A DNA stretch of 64,000 bases from Skeletonema tropicum (Eukaryota; Bacillariophyta; Thalassiosirophyceae; Thalassiosirales; Thalassiosiraceae), in NCBI GenBank assembly GCA_037178625.1, contig CM074127.1:2108001-2172000 (forward strand), in the 5' to 3' direction. Below, piece by piece: positions 51,762 to 61,816 of this stretch. Position 1 is the first letter of the stretch, and every line of letters begins with the position of its first letter. Both the position numbers and the translations under genes were made by a program. Under the pieces are notes generated by a model. That model was not told the DNA's origin and made no database searches. It saw only the letters and a program-made list of their open reading frames with translations.

Positions 51762-52460
51762 TTACTTTTGTTGAGAGGCAGTTGGCAAACTAAACTTTCC
51801 GCCTCTCCTCTTACTCATCAAATAATAATAAAAGAAATCTGCGTACAATAAAGTCTGCAATACCCCACAAAAGTAGACCACATAATGATGACGATATCCC
51901 GGCTCGTAATACGCCCTAAAGATCCAGTTAACGATGTAAAGAGCACGGTACGCCCCCATGAAAAAGATGTAATTGCCCGTTAAATTCTCAACCTCGCGGA
52001 AACGCTGCAATACAATCAATTGTGGCAGAATTGCGATACTTTCGAGGTATATACTGAATGTCCACAACATCTCCTGAATGCCCATGAAGCTGAAAAGTGA
52101 CCCACCGGAAATTAGATGAGACAGGAATGCGAGAACAGCACAAGGCGCCACTGCAAATTCCCAATGACGGAAAGTATCCTGAGCTTTATCGTAGGTGGAA
52201 CAAATTGGCTCCTGGAGACGGATTGCATAAACAATGCTAGAAGTAGAGGCGATGTATAGAACTTTCATAACCGAATTGTAGAGGCTGTAGAACGTAGTGA
52301 AGAGGTCCGTGTATCGCGTAAGGAAGACCAGGAGAAAGAGCTCGTGAGTGCGGAGGGAGATGCCCTGCGCATTACGAGCGACACGAAGTCGGAGGAGGAG
52401 CACAATGATTGAGAAGACATGGCACATGTCTCCACACAGGCGGAAGATATTCATTGACAT
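51762..52460 (-). CDS. ERD2: ER lumen protein-retaining receptor (KDEL receptor, ERD2)
   Basis: A single exon of 232 residues, close to the usual ~215. Seven membrane segments are expected. Family landmarks in order: 'MNIFRLCGDMCHVFSIIVLLLRL', 'GISLRTHELFLLVFLTRYTDLF', 'SLYNSVMKVLYIASTSSIVYAI', 'EFAVAPCAVLAFL', 'LESIAILPQLIVLQRFREVENLTGNYIFFMGAYRALYIVNWI' and 'YYEPGYRHHYVVYFCGVLQTLLYADFFYYYL'. The ligand-binding Arg/Tyr/Asp residues of these blocks are kept. It retrieves HDEL/KDEL-bearing proteins from the Golgi to the ER. The C-terminal tail (SKRRGGKFSLPTASQQK) carries the basic stretch used for COPI sorting. Firm identification. Confidence 0.96.
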   Translation of the reverse strand: MSMNIFRLCGDMCHVFSIIVLLLRLRVARNAQGISLRTHELFLLVFLTRYTDLFTTFYSLYNSVMKVLYIASTSSIVYAIRLQEPICSTYDKAQDTFRHWEFAVAPCAVLAFLSHLISGGSLFSFMGIQEMLWTFSIYLESIAILPQLIVLQRFREVENLTGNYIFFMGAYRALYIVNWIFRAYYEPGYRHHYVVYFCGVLQTLLYADFFYYYLMSKRRGGKFSLPTASQQK

Positions 52461-53948
52461 GGTTGGAGTTGTTGTTTCGATTTTTTGGAGAAGATAAAAT
52501 TATGACGTCGGTGCGTGTCGGGTGTATGAAAAATCCCAGGAAATGAAGCTCCACGATAGCGCAGAATCTTAGCAATAGATGAGGTATTGACAACAGCAGT
52601 TACGCGGTTGAGTGGAATTCAATGACGAGAGTGCTCGGATCGGATTGTCGGGCTGGTATGATTGTGAGAGCAACTTACTTTCACCTAGCTAGATTTTCAT
52701 TTGACGTTGGACTTTGGTTGGATGGATTTTTTCAATGGGGAAGTTCCTCCCCCTGCGCTGCAGAAAGATTTTTCAAGCTACAATACCGACTGAACAACAA
52801 TTCTCAATGAGCAGGGGTACGTGTAGGGGTACTGCATGTTTCCCTCTTCGTGGCTGAAAATACAGGGGTCATATTTGCTGTGGGACTGCATAGAACTATG
52901 GTTGGTGGTTGCGTTGATGAGAAGATTGATTGAATTGAAGATGGTTGAATAAGTAGTGTATAGTGTTCGATAATAGACTACATCACCACCATCTAAACTA
53001 ACACTGGACTTAGAAGTCATCACAAAATACAACCAAAAGCATGCGTCAGCCAGAGACTGGACAACTAAATCCCCCCTATCGAGGTAAAACGAAGTGAGTC
53101 TGTACGAAGTGAATTCGTTTGGTCAATACAGTAAACTTGATTGGCACAAGAGATTGATTGGCACTTAGTATTCGAGCTGAGACGCTTTCAGTAAGTTTCT
53201 GTACAATCTCCCTCGTAATTCCATGCTTCCAATCCGAAGTGTCCTCAACATATGCAAACGTTGATGTAATCTTGACGTTTCATCTTGGACACTACAAGTC
53301 GTTCTGATTCGTTTGCAGCCGCTTGTGTCACATGGACTCATTATATGAGATCACTTGAATCATAATATTATACAATCCCATCCATTCATTATTATTTTCT
53401 GTTGGTGGTTGTTGCGTTCACCAGTCTGCTGATGCTGCTCGCCGACCACAATAACGATAGCCTCCGCTGAATCAATCATTGGTCCCATTGCAGGCATAAT
53501 TCGAGCAACATCCAACAACATTATATCATCAGTCGTCGCTTCAACCCGAGGCATTCTACCGATAGTGTATTGTACATATTATACGAAATGGGCAGCCTGC
53601 CAGATCAGAATAGATGGCATCGCATAGACCAATATCGTCATCACCACCATCAATCAATGCCGACAATCCCACTCTCTTCAACGGATAGCTCTCCACCTGA
53701 TGTCGTGAACATCCAATCAACTCCCACGACATTTGAGTTCATAATAATTGAGACGATGGGATGAAGGATGAAAATGTGAGTGCAGTCACGAGTCGATTTC
53801 AATCAAATATGTTGAGGAGGAGGGGGATGAGACGGCGTAGTAGTTTGTCACGTTGTTGGTGGCGGAGATGTTCGGTGAGTGGGTCTATTTTGATGGCGTT
53901 GCTGGCGGTATCTACTAGCGGTTGCGGACGCCATGGTACTCTGGACCA
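52461..53948. other. Gene-poor intergenic region, 1.5 kb
   Basis: I find no convincing gene. Two small divergent open frames (53554-53360 minus, 53570-53764 plus) lack recognisable features. A TGCAGTCACGAGTCGA motif at 53781-53796 recurs beyond the next mobile element (54723-54761). CGAAGTGA-type short repeats lie near 53090-53120. Confidence 0.5.
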
Positions 53949-53958
53949 GGGTGTGGTG

Positions 53959-54661
53959 GCACGCGGCCCGTTCTGCCGCGAGTTGGGGTGTCCGTTCTGC
54001 CGCGAGTTGGGCTGTAGAAATGTAACGTAGGAATTCAGTACTTTATTTCGCCATCAATAGAAGAATGTGAGTGCCGCCAAGGTGATGCTCTCCCCCTCTT
54101 TCTTCCCTACCTTTCTTCCTCCTCTTCTTTCTCCACTTCCTCCATCCAACGCATGCGTTTGGGAAGGAGGGAAGGAGGCCAGAGCACAGAGCAACCTCCT
54201 CCTATTCCGCCGTTATGCTCATATGTGTTGATGGTGTTGGAGTCTAGAGTAGTCAAGATGACAGCTGAACATTTATCGTGCAGCGGCTCTGCCTCTCTCT
54301 CCCATGGTGGCATCTGTCGGAACACTTAGCCTCACAAAGCTTTGCCCAGCTCAACTGGGTGCCAACAGCATTGGCAGCAGTAGTGCCAAGCCTCACTTTG
54401 GACAAGATTCAACGAGGCATAACGATGCATGACACACAAGATCCAGCCGATTGCCGGCAGTTGAACGTTCAACGGAAATATAAATGTACCCTGCACATTT
54501 AGCTGAGGTATACTTGTAAGAAAGATAGAAAGAGAAGACAGAGCGGCACTCACATTCTTCTATTGATGGCGAAATGAAGTACTAAATTCCTACGTTAAAT
54601 TTCTACAGCCCAACTCGCGGCAGAACGGACAGCCCAACTCGCGGCAGAACGGGCCGCGTGC
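53959..54661. mobile_element. 703-bp Mutator-like non-autonomous element
   Basis: The ends (53959-54076 and 54543-54661) are ~118-bp inverted repeats with only a few differences, beginning GCACGCGGCCCGTTCTG. Each arm contains two tandem copies of CCGTTCTGCCGCGAGTTGGG. The element is flanked by the identical 10-bp direct repeat GGGTGTGGTG (53949-53958 and 54662-54671). Long TIRs with 9-11-bp target duplications are the hallmark of Mutator/MULE elements. The ~465-bp interior has no transposase, so it depends on one elsewhere. Confidence 0.88.
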
Positions 54662-54671
54662 GGGTGTGGTG

Positions 54672-55711
54672 GATGTCAGATTTTTTATTTTTTTCAGATT
54701 TTCAACTCGTGACTGCACTTTTTCGACTCGTGACTGCAGAAAAAGTGCAGTCACGAGTCGACAAACTGAACCAATATTCGACTATCGTATATATTGTATC
54801 GACGATGATCATGGCCGCTTCCAGGCCGCTATTCCTCCTTCCTCGCAGCAGCCACCGCCCACAACGACAAGGGCAACAACAGCGCTGCTTACGACGGGAC
54901 CGTTGGCCAGGTTGCATACAAAACAAACGTTGCAAAACAAACATTCAACAGTAAAGAATTAATGAGTATCATCTTCGTATTTTTGCAAAATTCCCTCTTG
55001 AAAATACATGGCAAGATCAACCGAAGTGGTTTTGTCTGTCCTCGAAGTACAATACATTTGATGACCAAACCAAGCGGACTTTTTGTCGACACTGGGCCAG
55101 TTGGTCGACACAGCACTGAATGGCGACAAACGTGAAATGTGGATATAATTTATTTTGGCCGTCATGATGTGCAAATATTGAAATGGATTTTACGCCCAGC
55201 CAAGGAGAGACGACGGCGTTGCTCCGACGATGCCATTGGGTTAAGTTTGTGAAGAGGAGGGGCGGCTTATTTTGGCCCCTGTCAAACTATTAGTTTAATG
55301 GGCAGCATCGGTTCCTGGGGGTTCCTCTTTCCTCCTCTGTCGGGAACATTTGCATGTTTGATCTCAGGGAAAAGGGTGGAAGTGGAAAATGATTGCACAC
55401 GGTAAAGATGACGTTGACGTTGGACGCAATATTATTGGCATATGTCGCTTTAGTCTACGTTGGTTCTTGAAGAGGAGAGTTGACGAATGCTAGCTACAGA
55501 CGCAATGTCGCCAAGATTGTCCCATTGCTCAAGGTAGAGTACATTCAGCGGAGAGACGGTTCAAAGCATACCAGAATAATCTTGATGTAATATCTCTAGA
55601 GAGGCTCAAAGACAATGTAGATTACGGTCCGGTTGCATACAAAACAAACGTTGCAAAAAAAGTTGTTTCCTATTATTAACGTGATTGTGTGAACTTATTC
55701 GCATCTGCGAC
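54672..55711. repeat. Intergenic region with hairpin and 28-bp direct repeats
   Basis: At 54703-54762 the motif ACTCGTGACTGCA occurs three times (two in one orientation, one inverted), able to form a ~20-bp-stem hairpin. A 28-bp direct repeat starting GGTTGCATACAAAAC is found at 54910 and 55631. A short minus-strand open frame (55174-54959) may be a decayed gene fragment. No credible gene. Confidence 0.6.
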
Positions 55712-58048
55712 TCATCTCAAGAACTTTGGTACTAGAGATGGACTCTTCCACGTCGATTTCTTCTCTGAGTTTGAGTATAATTTGGGTCTACGTCGTTTTT
55801 TCGTCACCAAGAGAGGAGCAAGCGGTTCAAGCCCTGGCGGTGGAGAAATGGTGGATGATGGTGGTGAATCGTCATCCTCTTCATCCTTTGCATCGTTCTG
55901 ATTGTCTACTGAGTTTCTGACTCCGTTGTTGCTAGTGATTGCCCTTACCCAGCGGAATAATCTCAACGCTCGACTTGATCGTTGTTGATCTGTTGCACCA
56001 CCAACTGTCAGCATTCGATTGGGTGCTTTCTTTCCGTATCTTAACCTTCTCCAAGTTAGATTGGGTGACGAAAAAACGAACGACTGAGTCTCGTTTTGGG
56101 CAAACGATGTATTCGTGTGCCCTTGGAAGAGTCTATTCCTCGTTTGTGACAACTTGCTTCTCACTCTTTCTTTCAGTAAGTCGCAAAACAAATCGGCGAC
56201 AAAGGTAAAATTGCTTTGATTAAGCAGTTGAAGCTGCAGCTCCTCCTTCTCGCACTCTAATACACTCAATCTTTCCTCAAGCCCGTTCTTTTCATCTTCC
56301 CAGCTCTTCCTCTTTTCCTCACAATCCTTACTCCATTCCGCCTTTTCCTCGTCCATTTCCTTCTGCGCATCAGACATCCGACGAGTCCAATCCGAATTTA
56401 GCCCTCTTAAGATTTTTTCGGATTTCAACGAGGTTTTGAGCTCCTCAGTTTGAGCCCTGCGGAGCTCCTCGCTTCGAGATAGTTTGTGGCTGAGAATGGC
56501 GCATTGTTTTCGCAGTGAGAGCAGTTCTTTTTCGACAACATCATTGGCAGAAATCACCTCCTGGGCTGCAGGATTTACATCGATTGGTTTCTTAGTTTCC
56601 TTGGCCTCGATACTTTTTATACTTTTGTCCTCGGTGGTGTTGCCGATGGATAGTGACTTAAAATTTTTCTCCCCTGCAGTAGTGACATTACTGTCCGTGA
56701 TAGAGATGTTGAAAGCATTCAGAGACACCCTCACTTCATCATGATCAACGATATCATTCATTGTTGCGTTATTTCTTGTGATGTTCACGACGACCGGAAT
56801 GTCCTTCACGGCTGTCCCATGATGATAATAATCATCATCAACAACAAAATCAATATCATCAACATCTTCATGTAGTGAAGACAGCAGAGACAGTTCTGAT
56901 TTTTCGATGAAACCCATCTTTGCACGCCTTTCCATCTCTATACGTTCGGCTTGTTCAAACAGTCCGGCTGCCATTGGTGGAAGGGCTTCAATGCTGGAGG
57001 GAGATGACGATGAGGGTGGAGTTGGGAGAGGGGAAGAAAGTAGTGCATTTGGTGCAACTGAAGAAGACGATGACAAGTCTTCCAAATCTGCGTCCTCAAT
57101 AAGTCCCAACTTCAAACGACGCTTCTTCTCCTCCCTTTCTGCATGGGCAAATAATCCTGCCGCAAATGGTGGCAAATCATCGATCGTATTTCCCTGAAAT
57201 GACGACTTTGTAGATGCTGTTGACCGAACACCGTTTGCTGATGATTTCTTCTTATTTCCGCCACCTTTATCTAGGATTGTAGTGTGCAGTCCATTCTGAA
57301 CGAAATTCTTTCCTTTTAGGGGTTTTGTTTTCGCCTTTGCATGAGACGGTGGCTGGTGCTTCTTCTGTTTTTGCGGTCGCTGCACTTGAGATGATTGGTG
57401 CTTGCCTTTCAACGGCGTCGACTGCTTTCGGGCACCACCAGTAGAAGCTCGATCCCTCAGAGCACTCTGCGCCCAATTATATTTTTTTGTCATTTCCTTC
57501 AACTCACTTTCTAATCTCTTTACTCTATCCTCTGAAATTTTGACGGATAGATCGGAGCGCATCAAGTCCAACCGCATTTTATCCACAGATGATGACGCTG
57601 TCGATGGAATGGGTTTGTGCTTGTGTCCCCCGCCTGAGGTGATTTTGATTCCTCTGTTTCCACCACCACTTCCCGTGCCCTTTTTGTTCATATTTGTTGA
57701 TGTTCGAAGGAGCGGGGTCCGTTTCTTAGATTCGCCGTCTGGGCGGAACAGTGCATGGAGTTCCAAACTCTCAATTCTGCTCCCGCGCTGATGTCGCGGC
57801 TGAATCTGTCGGCAAAGCGGTCGGTGAAAAGCCGTGAAGCCAGGCCCTCGCCGCGAAACAAATATTGGTTGCGAAGTCGCTTGGAAGAGGGCGAAACAAG
57901 TCATTTCTTGGGAGTTGTGTAGTACTATTAGGAGTACTAACAAAAAGAAGGTGCATGTCAGTCTTGAAATACAGCACAATGATGTGAAGATATCAAGGCT
58001 ATGGCGCCTGCACAAGGCTGAGGTGCGATGATTTTTCAATGTCATCAT
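55712..58048 (-). CDS. Coiled-coil protein with duplicated LPPxAAGLF motif, unrecognised
   Basis: A single exon of 778 residues. A hydrophobic N-terminal segment (~30-45, 'CTFFLLVLLIVL') followed by 'CFALFQA' suggests a signal peptide and possible plastid entry. After a basic, Ser/Gly-rich region two copies of a ~38-residue unit appear: 'LPPFAAGLFAHAEREEKKRRLKLGLIEDADLEDL' (~293) and 'LPPMAAGLFEQAERIEMERRAKMGFIEKSELSLL' (~358). A long coiled coil fills ~505-620 (KELLSLRKQCAILSHKLSRS onward). The C-terminal 150 residues are basic and Pro-rich. No enzymatic motif is seen. The repeat is the only family handle; it may be a diatom-specific scaffold. Confidence 0.72.
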   Translation of the reverse strand: MMTLKNHRTSALCRRHSLDIFTSLCCISRLTCTFFLLVLLIVLHNSQEMTCFALFQATSQPIFVSRRGPGFTAFHRPLCRQIQPRHQRGSRIESLELHALFRPDGESKKRTPLLRTSTNMNKKGTGSGGGNRGIKITSGGGHKHKPIPSTASSSVDKMRLDLMRSDLSVKISEDRVKRLESELKEMTKKYNWAQSALRDRASTGGARKQSTPLKGKHQSSQVQRPQKQKKHQPPSHAKAKTKPLKGKNFVQNGLHTTILDKGGGNKKKSSANGVRSTASTKSSFQGNTIDDLPPFAAGLFAHAEREEKKRRLKLGLIEDADLEDLSSSSSVAPNALLSSPLPTPPSSSSPSSIEALPPMAAGLFEQAERIEMERRAKMGFIEKSELSLLSSLHEDVDDIDFVVDDDYYHHGTAVKDIPVVVNITRNNATMNDIVDHDEVRVSLNAFNISITDSNVTTAGEKNFKSLSIGNTTEDKSIKSIEAKETKKPIDVNPAAQEVISANDVVEKELLSLRKQCAILSHKLSRSEELRRAQTEELKTSLKSEKILRGLNSDWTRRMSDAQKEMDEEKAEWSKDCEEKRKSWEDEKNGLEERLSVLECEKEELQLQLLNQSNFTFVADLFCDLLKERVRSKLSQTRNRLFQGHTNTSFAQNETQSFVFSSPNLTWRRLRYGKKAPNRMLTVGGATDQQRSSRALRLFRWVRAITSNNGVRNSVDNQNDAKDEEDDDSPPSSTISPPPGLEPLAPLLVTKKRRRPKLYSNSEKKSTWKSPSLVPKFLR

Positions 58049-58470
58049 CGGCTCTACCGTGATTTAGTTTCGTTGATGGTGAGTGCTTGTGGTACTGTTG
58101 TGTTCCACTCATCAAGCGTCCAGCGTATCTTTCTCGGTGCTAGTGGAGGTACAAAAGGTAGGTATTTGGCATAGTCATGTTCATGTGCGTTGATTGATTG
58201 TTGTCAGTGCATTTTTTTGAGTGCATCAATCCATTTATCAAAAATTATGAAGAAATTAATTATTCCATTAAATCAGGAGTGCATCTAGCCACGATAATCT
58301 AAGCTTGGGGGTCAAAAATTCTTTCCCCCTCATTAGAAGTTTGCCTAGAGGAGTAAAATATTTAGCTGCGAGAGTAAACTGCTACTTTTTTAGTCAATCT
58401 CTCTGCTATCTGTAACTCAAGTATTATCCGACTCAAACTTCCTAACATATCATCCTCTAATAATGATTAA
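58049..58470. other. Intergenic region, 422 bp
   Basis: AT-rich spacer between the coiled-coil gene's 5' end and the protease gene's 3' end. No gene or repeat recognised. Confidence 0.5.
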
Positions 58471-61398
58471 TTACTTCATAGTATTCTCCATGTAAACTTG
58501 CGTCATGTCATTCAAAATACCGCACGTGTTGTCGCCCATCGCTACGTAAGCATACCCGCCCATCCCCCAATAAGTTGACCACTGATTCTTCACAATCCAA
58601 TATCCCTCTCGCTTTCCACCATCTCCACTGTGTGCATCATTTCCTTCGCCGTTGTCAGTAAAGGCATATCCGACGACCTCAACGCAATGATTCATATCCA
58701 TAAAGCCTGAAGTGCATCCACTGGCCGAGGTAATGATGCCATAAGAATAATCAGCCCATGTGCTAGCCTCCAAGCAAACTGCTGCCGGTCCATACGACGC
58801 TATGTTTAACACAGCAGTCTTTTCGTTTTGATTAGCGCAATCGCATCCACTGTTATCTGAATAGCACACACACCTATCCGTTGCGTACCCATAACCTTTG
58901 ATATTTCCATAACGAGGAGCAGAGGAACCAGTTCCATACTGGCTGTCGCTGCTGTGGGAATTGGACTCGCCACCACCACCATCTTCTCTGCTACCTGCAG
59001 GGCAAACTTGTCCGAAATAACTCGACGTTTCGTACTCAGACAATTCACCCGAGCCTTCATATATGGCGGATGTGAGGGTGAGAAGAAAATCAGCGTCGTA
59101 TTTGCTAGAACTCTTGGGAAGACCTTTGTGCTTCATGACATATTCGTAGGCATTCTGTGGCCAGCCGCCATTACACATCTCGCAAGTACCGTCACAAGCA
59201 ATGATTTCTTCTTCGGCTAAATTGACAAGTTTGCCAGTAGATATAGCATATGCCGACTCTATAGTCTCTGTCGCGGTGATGGCCCAGCACGCACCGCATG
59301 ATTGCTGAGAATGAACGCTTGAAACAATTCCCAACGCACGCCAGTCTATGGCTGAAGGATAACTATCCTCGTCGTAAACAGGCTCCAACGTCCCTCCCAT
59401 ATAAGAATACCCGAATATTTTCCTTAGCATGCAAGAGACATCTACCCAAGAGCGACAACCACTCACAAAGCTTCCGTTGTATTTACCACTGACATGATCT
59501 TCGAGTTTTCGTTGGATATCAGGATGTCGCTTCAAAGAAGCAACAGGCGGTGGAGTCATATGTCCCGAAGTTTCTGGGCTGGAAGGAGTGCCACGCATCG
59601 CCTGGCTAGCTTTAGCTTGAAATTTTGGTCCATGATATCCTGTTAGATATTTCTCGCGGAACTCATCAGGGCTTAGATCACTGAAAGGACCATGCCCAAA
59701 CACTGCCTTTCCTGTCAGCCGACATGGACCGTGCACCCGGTTCTTCTTTTGAATTCTATGGTGGCTGCTTCTCCAAATTTGGAATCGATGTTCTTTCTCA
59801 GTGTGTGAACTGTATGATTTCTTGTGTTGTGATGTCCACGAATCGAATTCACTACGCAGCGATTGAAGAACGCTGAGATCGTGGTCGTGGTGTTTCTCCT
59901 TGTGTTCCATGAATGGTAGCGGGCTAAATTTCAAACTCCTGCTAGAATCAAGCTTTTCGGACAATGTGCGGCGCTGTTCCGGATAAGGGAGCTTGATGAG
60001 GACAGTCTCATCCTGCTGTCCCACTTGTTTCGCAACCAAGCCGCCTTGCGGAGACCCTTTGCTTGCACTAGGTTGTTCTAGGTTCATCTTGGGAGGAGGA
60101 AGTTTTATGAGCAAAGTGCCGTCTTCGGCGGTTTCCACAATAACTCCCTGGAAGGCATCCTTGTCATTGACAGGAGCAGCTGGTTCCTGATTATCGCTTT
60201 TTCCCTCCTCAGATGCCGACTCAACTTTCACCGCGCCATCTTTCTCTCCATTCAGGTAAACCTCCACATTGTTACTTGTTCCCTTCTCACCAGACTCAAC
60301 ATCTACGTCGGAACCCTTTTTCCTGCCCCACCAGTGCTGCTTCCTTTTCATTGCTTTTAATCTTGCATTTTTAATCTCTTTCAACACTAAGTAGTCGAGA
60401 TTCCCATTACTTCTGGCAGACTTTTCCTCTTCAGCTTCCTCTTGGTACTTAACAACAGTGGAGCTTGTATCGATTTCGTTGAATAGCATATGTCTCATCA
60501 TTGACATGGTACTAAAGGCAAATATTGCTGCCAACATAACGACAAATAAGCGGAAGTATGCTAGCCAGGGATGTTTATATTGACGACGATGTGATGTGTG
60601 TGAAAACGGGCTGCGGTGACCATGACCACCTCCGATCCACATTAGTATGTCCACCCCCAGTGCCTTGATTGTTCCTGGTATACCTTGGTCATGGTATTGA
60701 TGTTTTCTTTGTCGAGCTCCACTAGGATTACCGGACAGAGGCATTGCTTCACCAGCATGAGAATTGGAGTAACGTGTTTGTCGATGTGTCATTTGATGTT
60801 TGGTGAAAACAGGTGAGAAAGAAGATGAATGAGTGAATGGCGACTCAGAATCTTCAAAACCCGCTTCTTCTCTCTCTTTCTGCGATTGTTGCTCATGTAC
60901 CAATGGGCCAAAAATGGTAAATTTTTGCTTATTATGAGACGAACTGTTTTTCATAGGTGTCGGAGTCATAAAATCAATTGACTCTTCTTCCATTTCCAAC
61001 TGCATTTCATCTGCAACTTCCCGGCCTAGTTTTCGTGTGGGACTGTATGGGTCGAACTCATCCAATTGGCTGTCTTCATGGAAAGACTGGGGCTGCCGCC
61101 GCTTCGTCGTTTTAACATTTGCTAATTCCACAGATGGCGGTAACAAGGCTGCTGAGTCCAAATTTCTAATGCGTTCATTCACAGATTGTAAAGATGGGTT
61201 CATGACATACGGGTTCATCATTTCGTCATCATTTTCAGAGGATTCATCCTCGGTGTCTTCTACTAGATGATTCTGATTTTCTGGCAGTGGACGTTCAGCC
61301 GCTGTGTCGTTTTCGCTCTCATCCTCATCGTCCGAGGCATACACCGGCCGTTGTGTCACTGAATCATCATCACCTGCGTATGACATCCGTTCGTTCAT
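58471..61398 (-). CDS. Membrane-anchored papain-family (C1A) cysteine protease
   Basis: A single exon of 975 residues. The first ~275 are acidic and disordered, then one membrane helix (~277-300, 'AYFRLFVVMLAAIFAFSTMSM') gives type II topology. After a ~215-residue linker an I29 inhibitor prodomain (~515-585, 'FDSWTSQHKKSY..FSDLSPDEFREKYLTG') precedes the C1A peptidase. The triad is complete: Cys704 in 'QQSCGACWA', His904 in 'DMNHCVEVVGY' and Asn938 in 'IVKNQWSTYWGMGGY', with the oxyanion Gln in 'HSQQSCG'. The peptidase has Cys/Ser-rich insertions between Cys and His. Papains are usually ~330-450 residues with a cleavable signal peptide, so the long cytosolic head and anchor are unusual. Expected place: endomembrane or cell surface, facing the lumen. 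Confidence 0.9.
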   Translation of the reverse strand: MNERMSYAGDDDSVTQRPVYASDDEDESENDTAAERPLPENQNHLVEDTEDESSENDDEMMNPYVMNPSLQSVNERIRNLDSAALLPPSVELANVKTTKRRQPQSFHEDSQLDEFDPYSPTRKLGREVADEMQLEMEEESIDFMTPTPMKNSSSHNKQKFTIFGPLVHEQQSQKEREEAGFEDSESPFTHSSSFSPVFTKHQMTHRQTRYSNSHAGEAMPLSGNPSGARQRKHQYHDQGIPGTIKALGVDILMWIGGGHGHRSPFSHTSHRRQYKHPWLAYFRLFVVMLAAIFAFSTMSMMRHMLFNEIDTSSTVVKYQEEAEEEKSARSNGNLDYLVLKEIKNARLKAMKRKQHWWGRKKGSDVDVESGEKGTSNNVEVYLNGEKDGAVKVESASEEGKSDNQEPAAPVNDKDAFQGVIVETAEDGTLLIKLPPPKMNLEQPSASKGSPQGGLVAKQVGQQDETVLIKLPYPEQRRTLSEKLDSSRSLKFSPLPFMEHKEKHHDHDLSVLQSLRSEFDSWTSQHKKSYSSHTEKEHRFQIWRSSHHRIQKKNRVHGPCRLTGKAVFGHGPFSDLSPDEFREKYLTGYHGPKFQAKASQAMRGTPSSPETSGHMTPPPVASLKRHPDIQRKLEDHVSGKYNGSFVSGCRSWVDVSCMLRKIFGYSYMGGTLEPVYDEDSYPSAIDWRALGIVSSVHSQQSCGACWAITATETIESAYAISTGKLVNLAEEEIIACDGTCEMCNGGWPQNAYEYVMKHKGLPKSSSKYDADFLLTLTSAIYEGSGELSEYETSSYFGQVCPAGSREDGGGGESNSHSSDSQYGTGSSAPRYGNIKGYGYATDRCVCYSDNSGCDCANQNEKTAVLNIASYGPAAVCLEASTWADYSYGIITSASGCTSGFMDMNHCVEVVGYAFTDNGEGNDAHSGDGGKREGYWIVKNQWSTYWGMGGYAYVAMGDNTCGILNDMTQVYMENTMK

Positions 61399-61816
61399 TA
61401 TTGCTGCCGATTAGTTTCGAGGTGGTGGAAGTGAGGCTGTTAGCCAACGCCATTATGGTCAATGCATGGTAACAATCACAATTTTAGACGTTGGGCTTTT
61501 TGTTTGTGCAAAAAAATTTCCTTCGCATTCTGCTTTTTGAGAAAGAATGTTGTTCTCACAAAAAGCAAAATGCATGAATGATTAAATGAAAGAGCCAGGC
61601 CCAGAGATAGTAATAGCCCGCTATGTTGTAGCCCCAGCCCATCCAGTCAGGAGGTACACTAGATTCGTTGTTTTTGATACATTGGAGACAAATTGTTAAA
61701 TCAGACTTGCATACATCGAACATAACTACGATCACATCCCGTATTGTACGATAAGGCAAAGATAAAAGAAAATAGCAATTCAAGTAAATAATTGTACCCT
61801 GACAAAAATGAATTCA
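61399..61816. other. Intergenic region with an imperfect inverted repeat
   Basis: Between two minus-strand genes. At ~61527-61578, CATTCTGCTTTTTGAGAA faces TTCTCACAAAAAGCAAAATG, an imperfect stem. No gene seen. Confidence 0.45.

Noticed and set aside
53360..53764. Two small divergent open frames (64 codons each)
   Set aside because: No recognisable motif, low complexity and no supporting context; probably chance.
54959..55174. Minus-strand 71-codon frame (contains WPSVDKKSAWFGHQMYC)
   Set aside because: Could be a fragment of a decayed gene, but too short and without flanking homologous frames to call.
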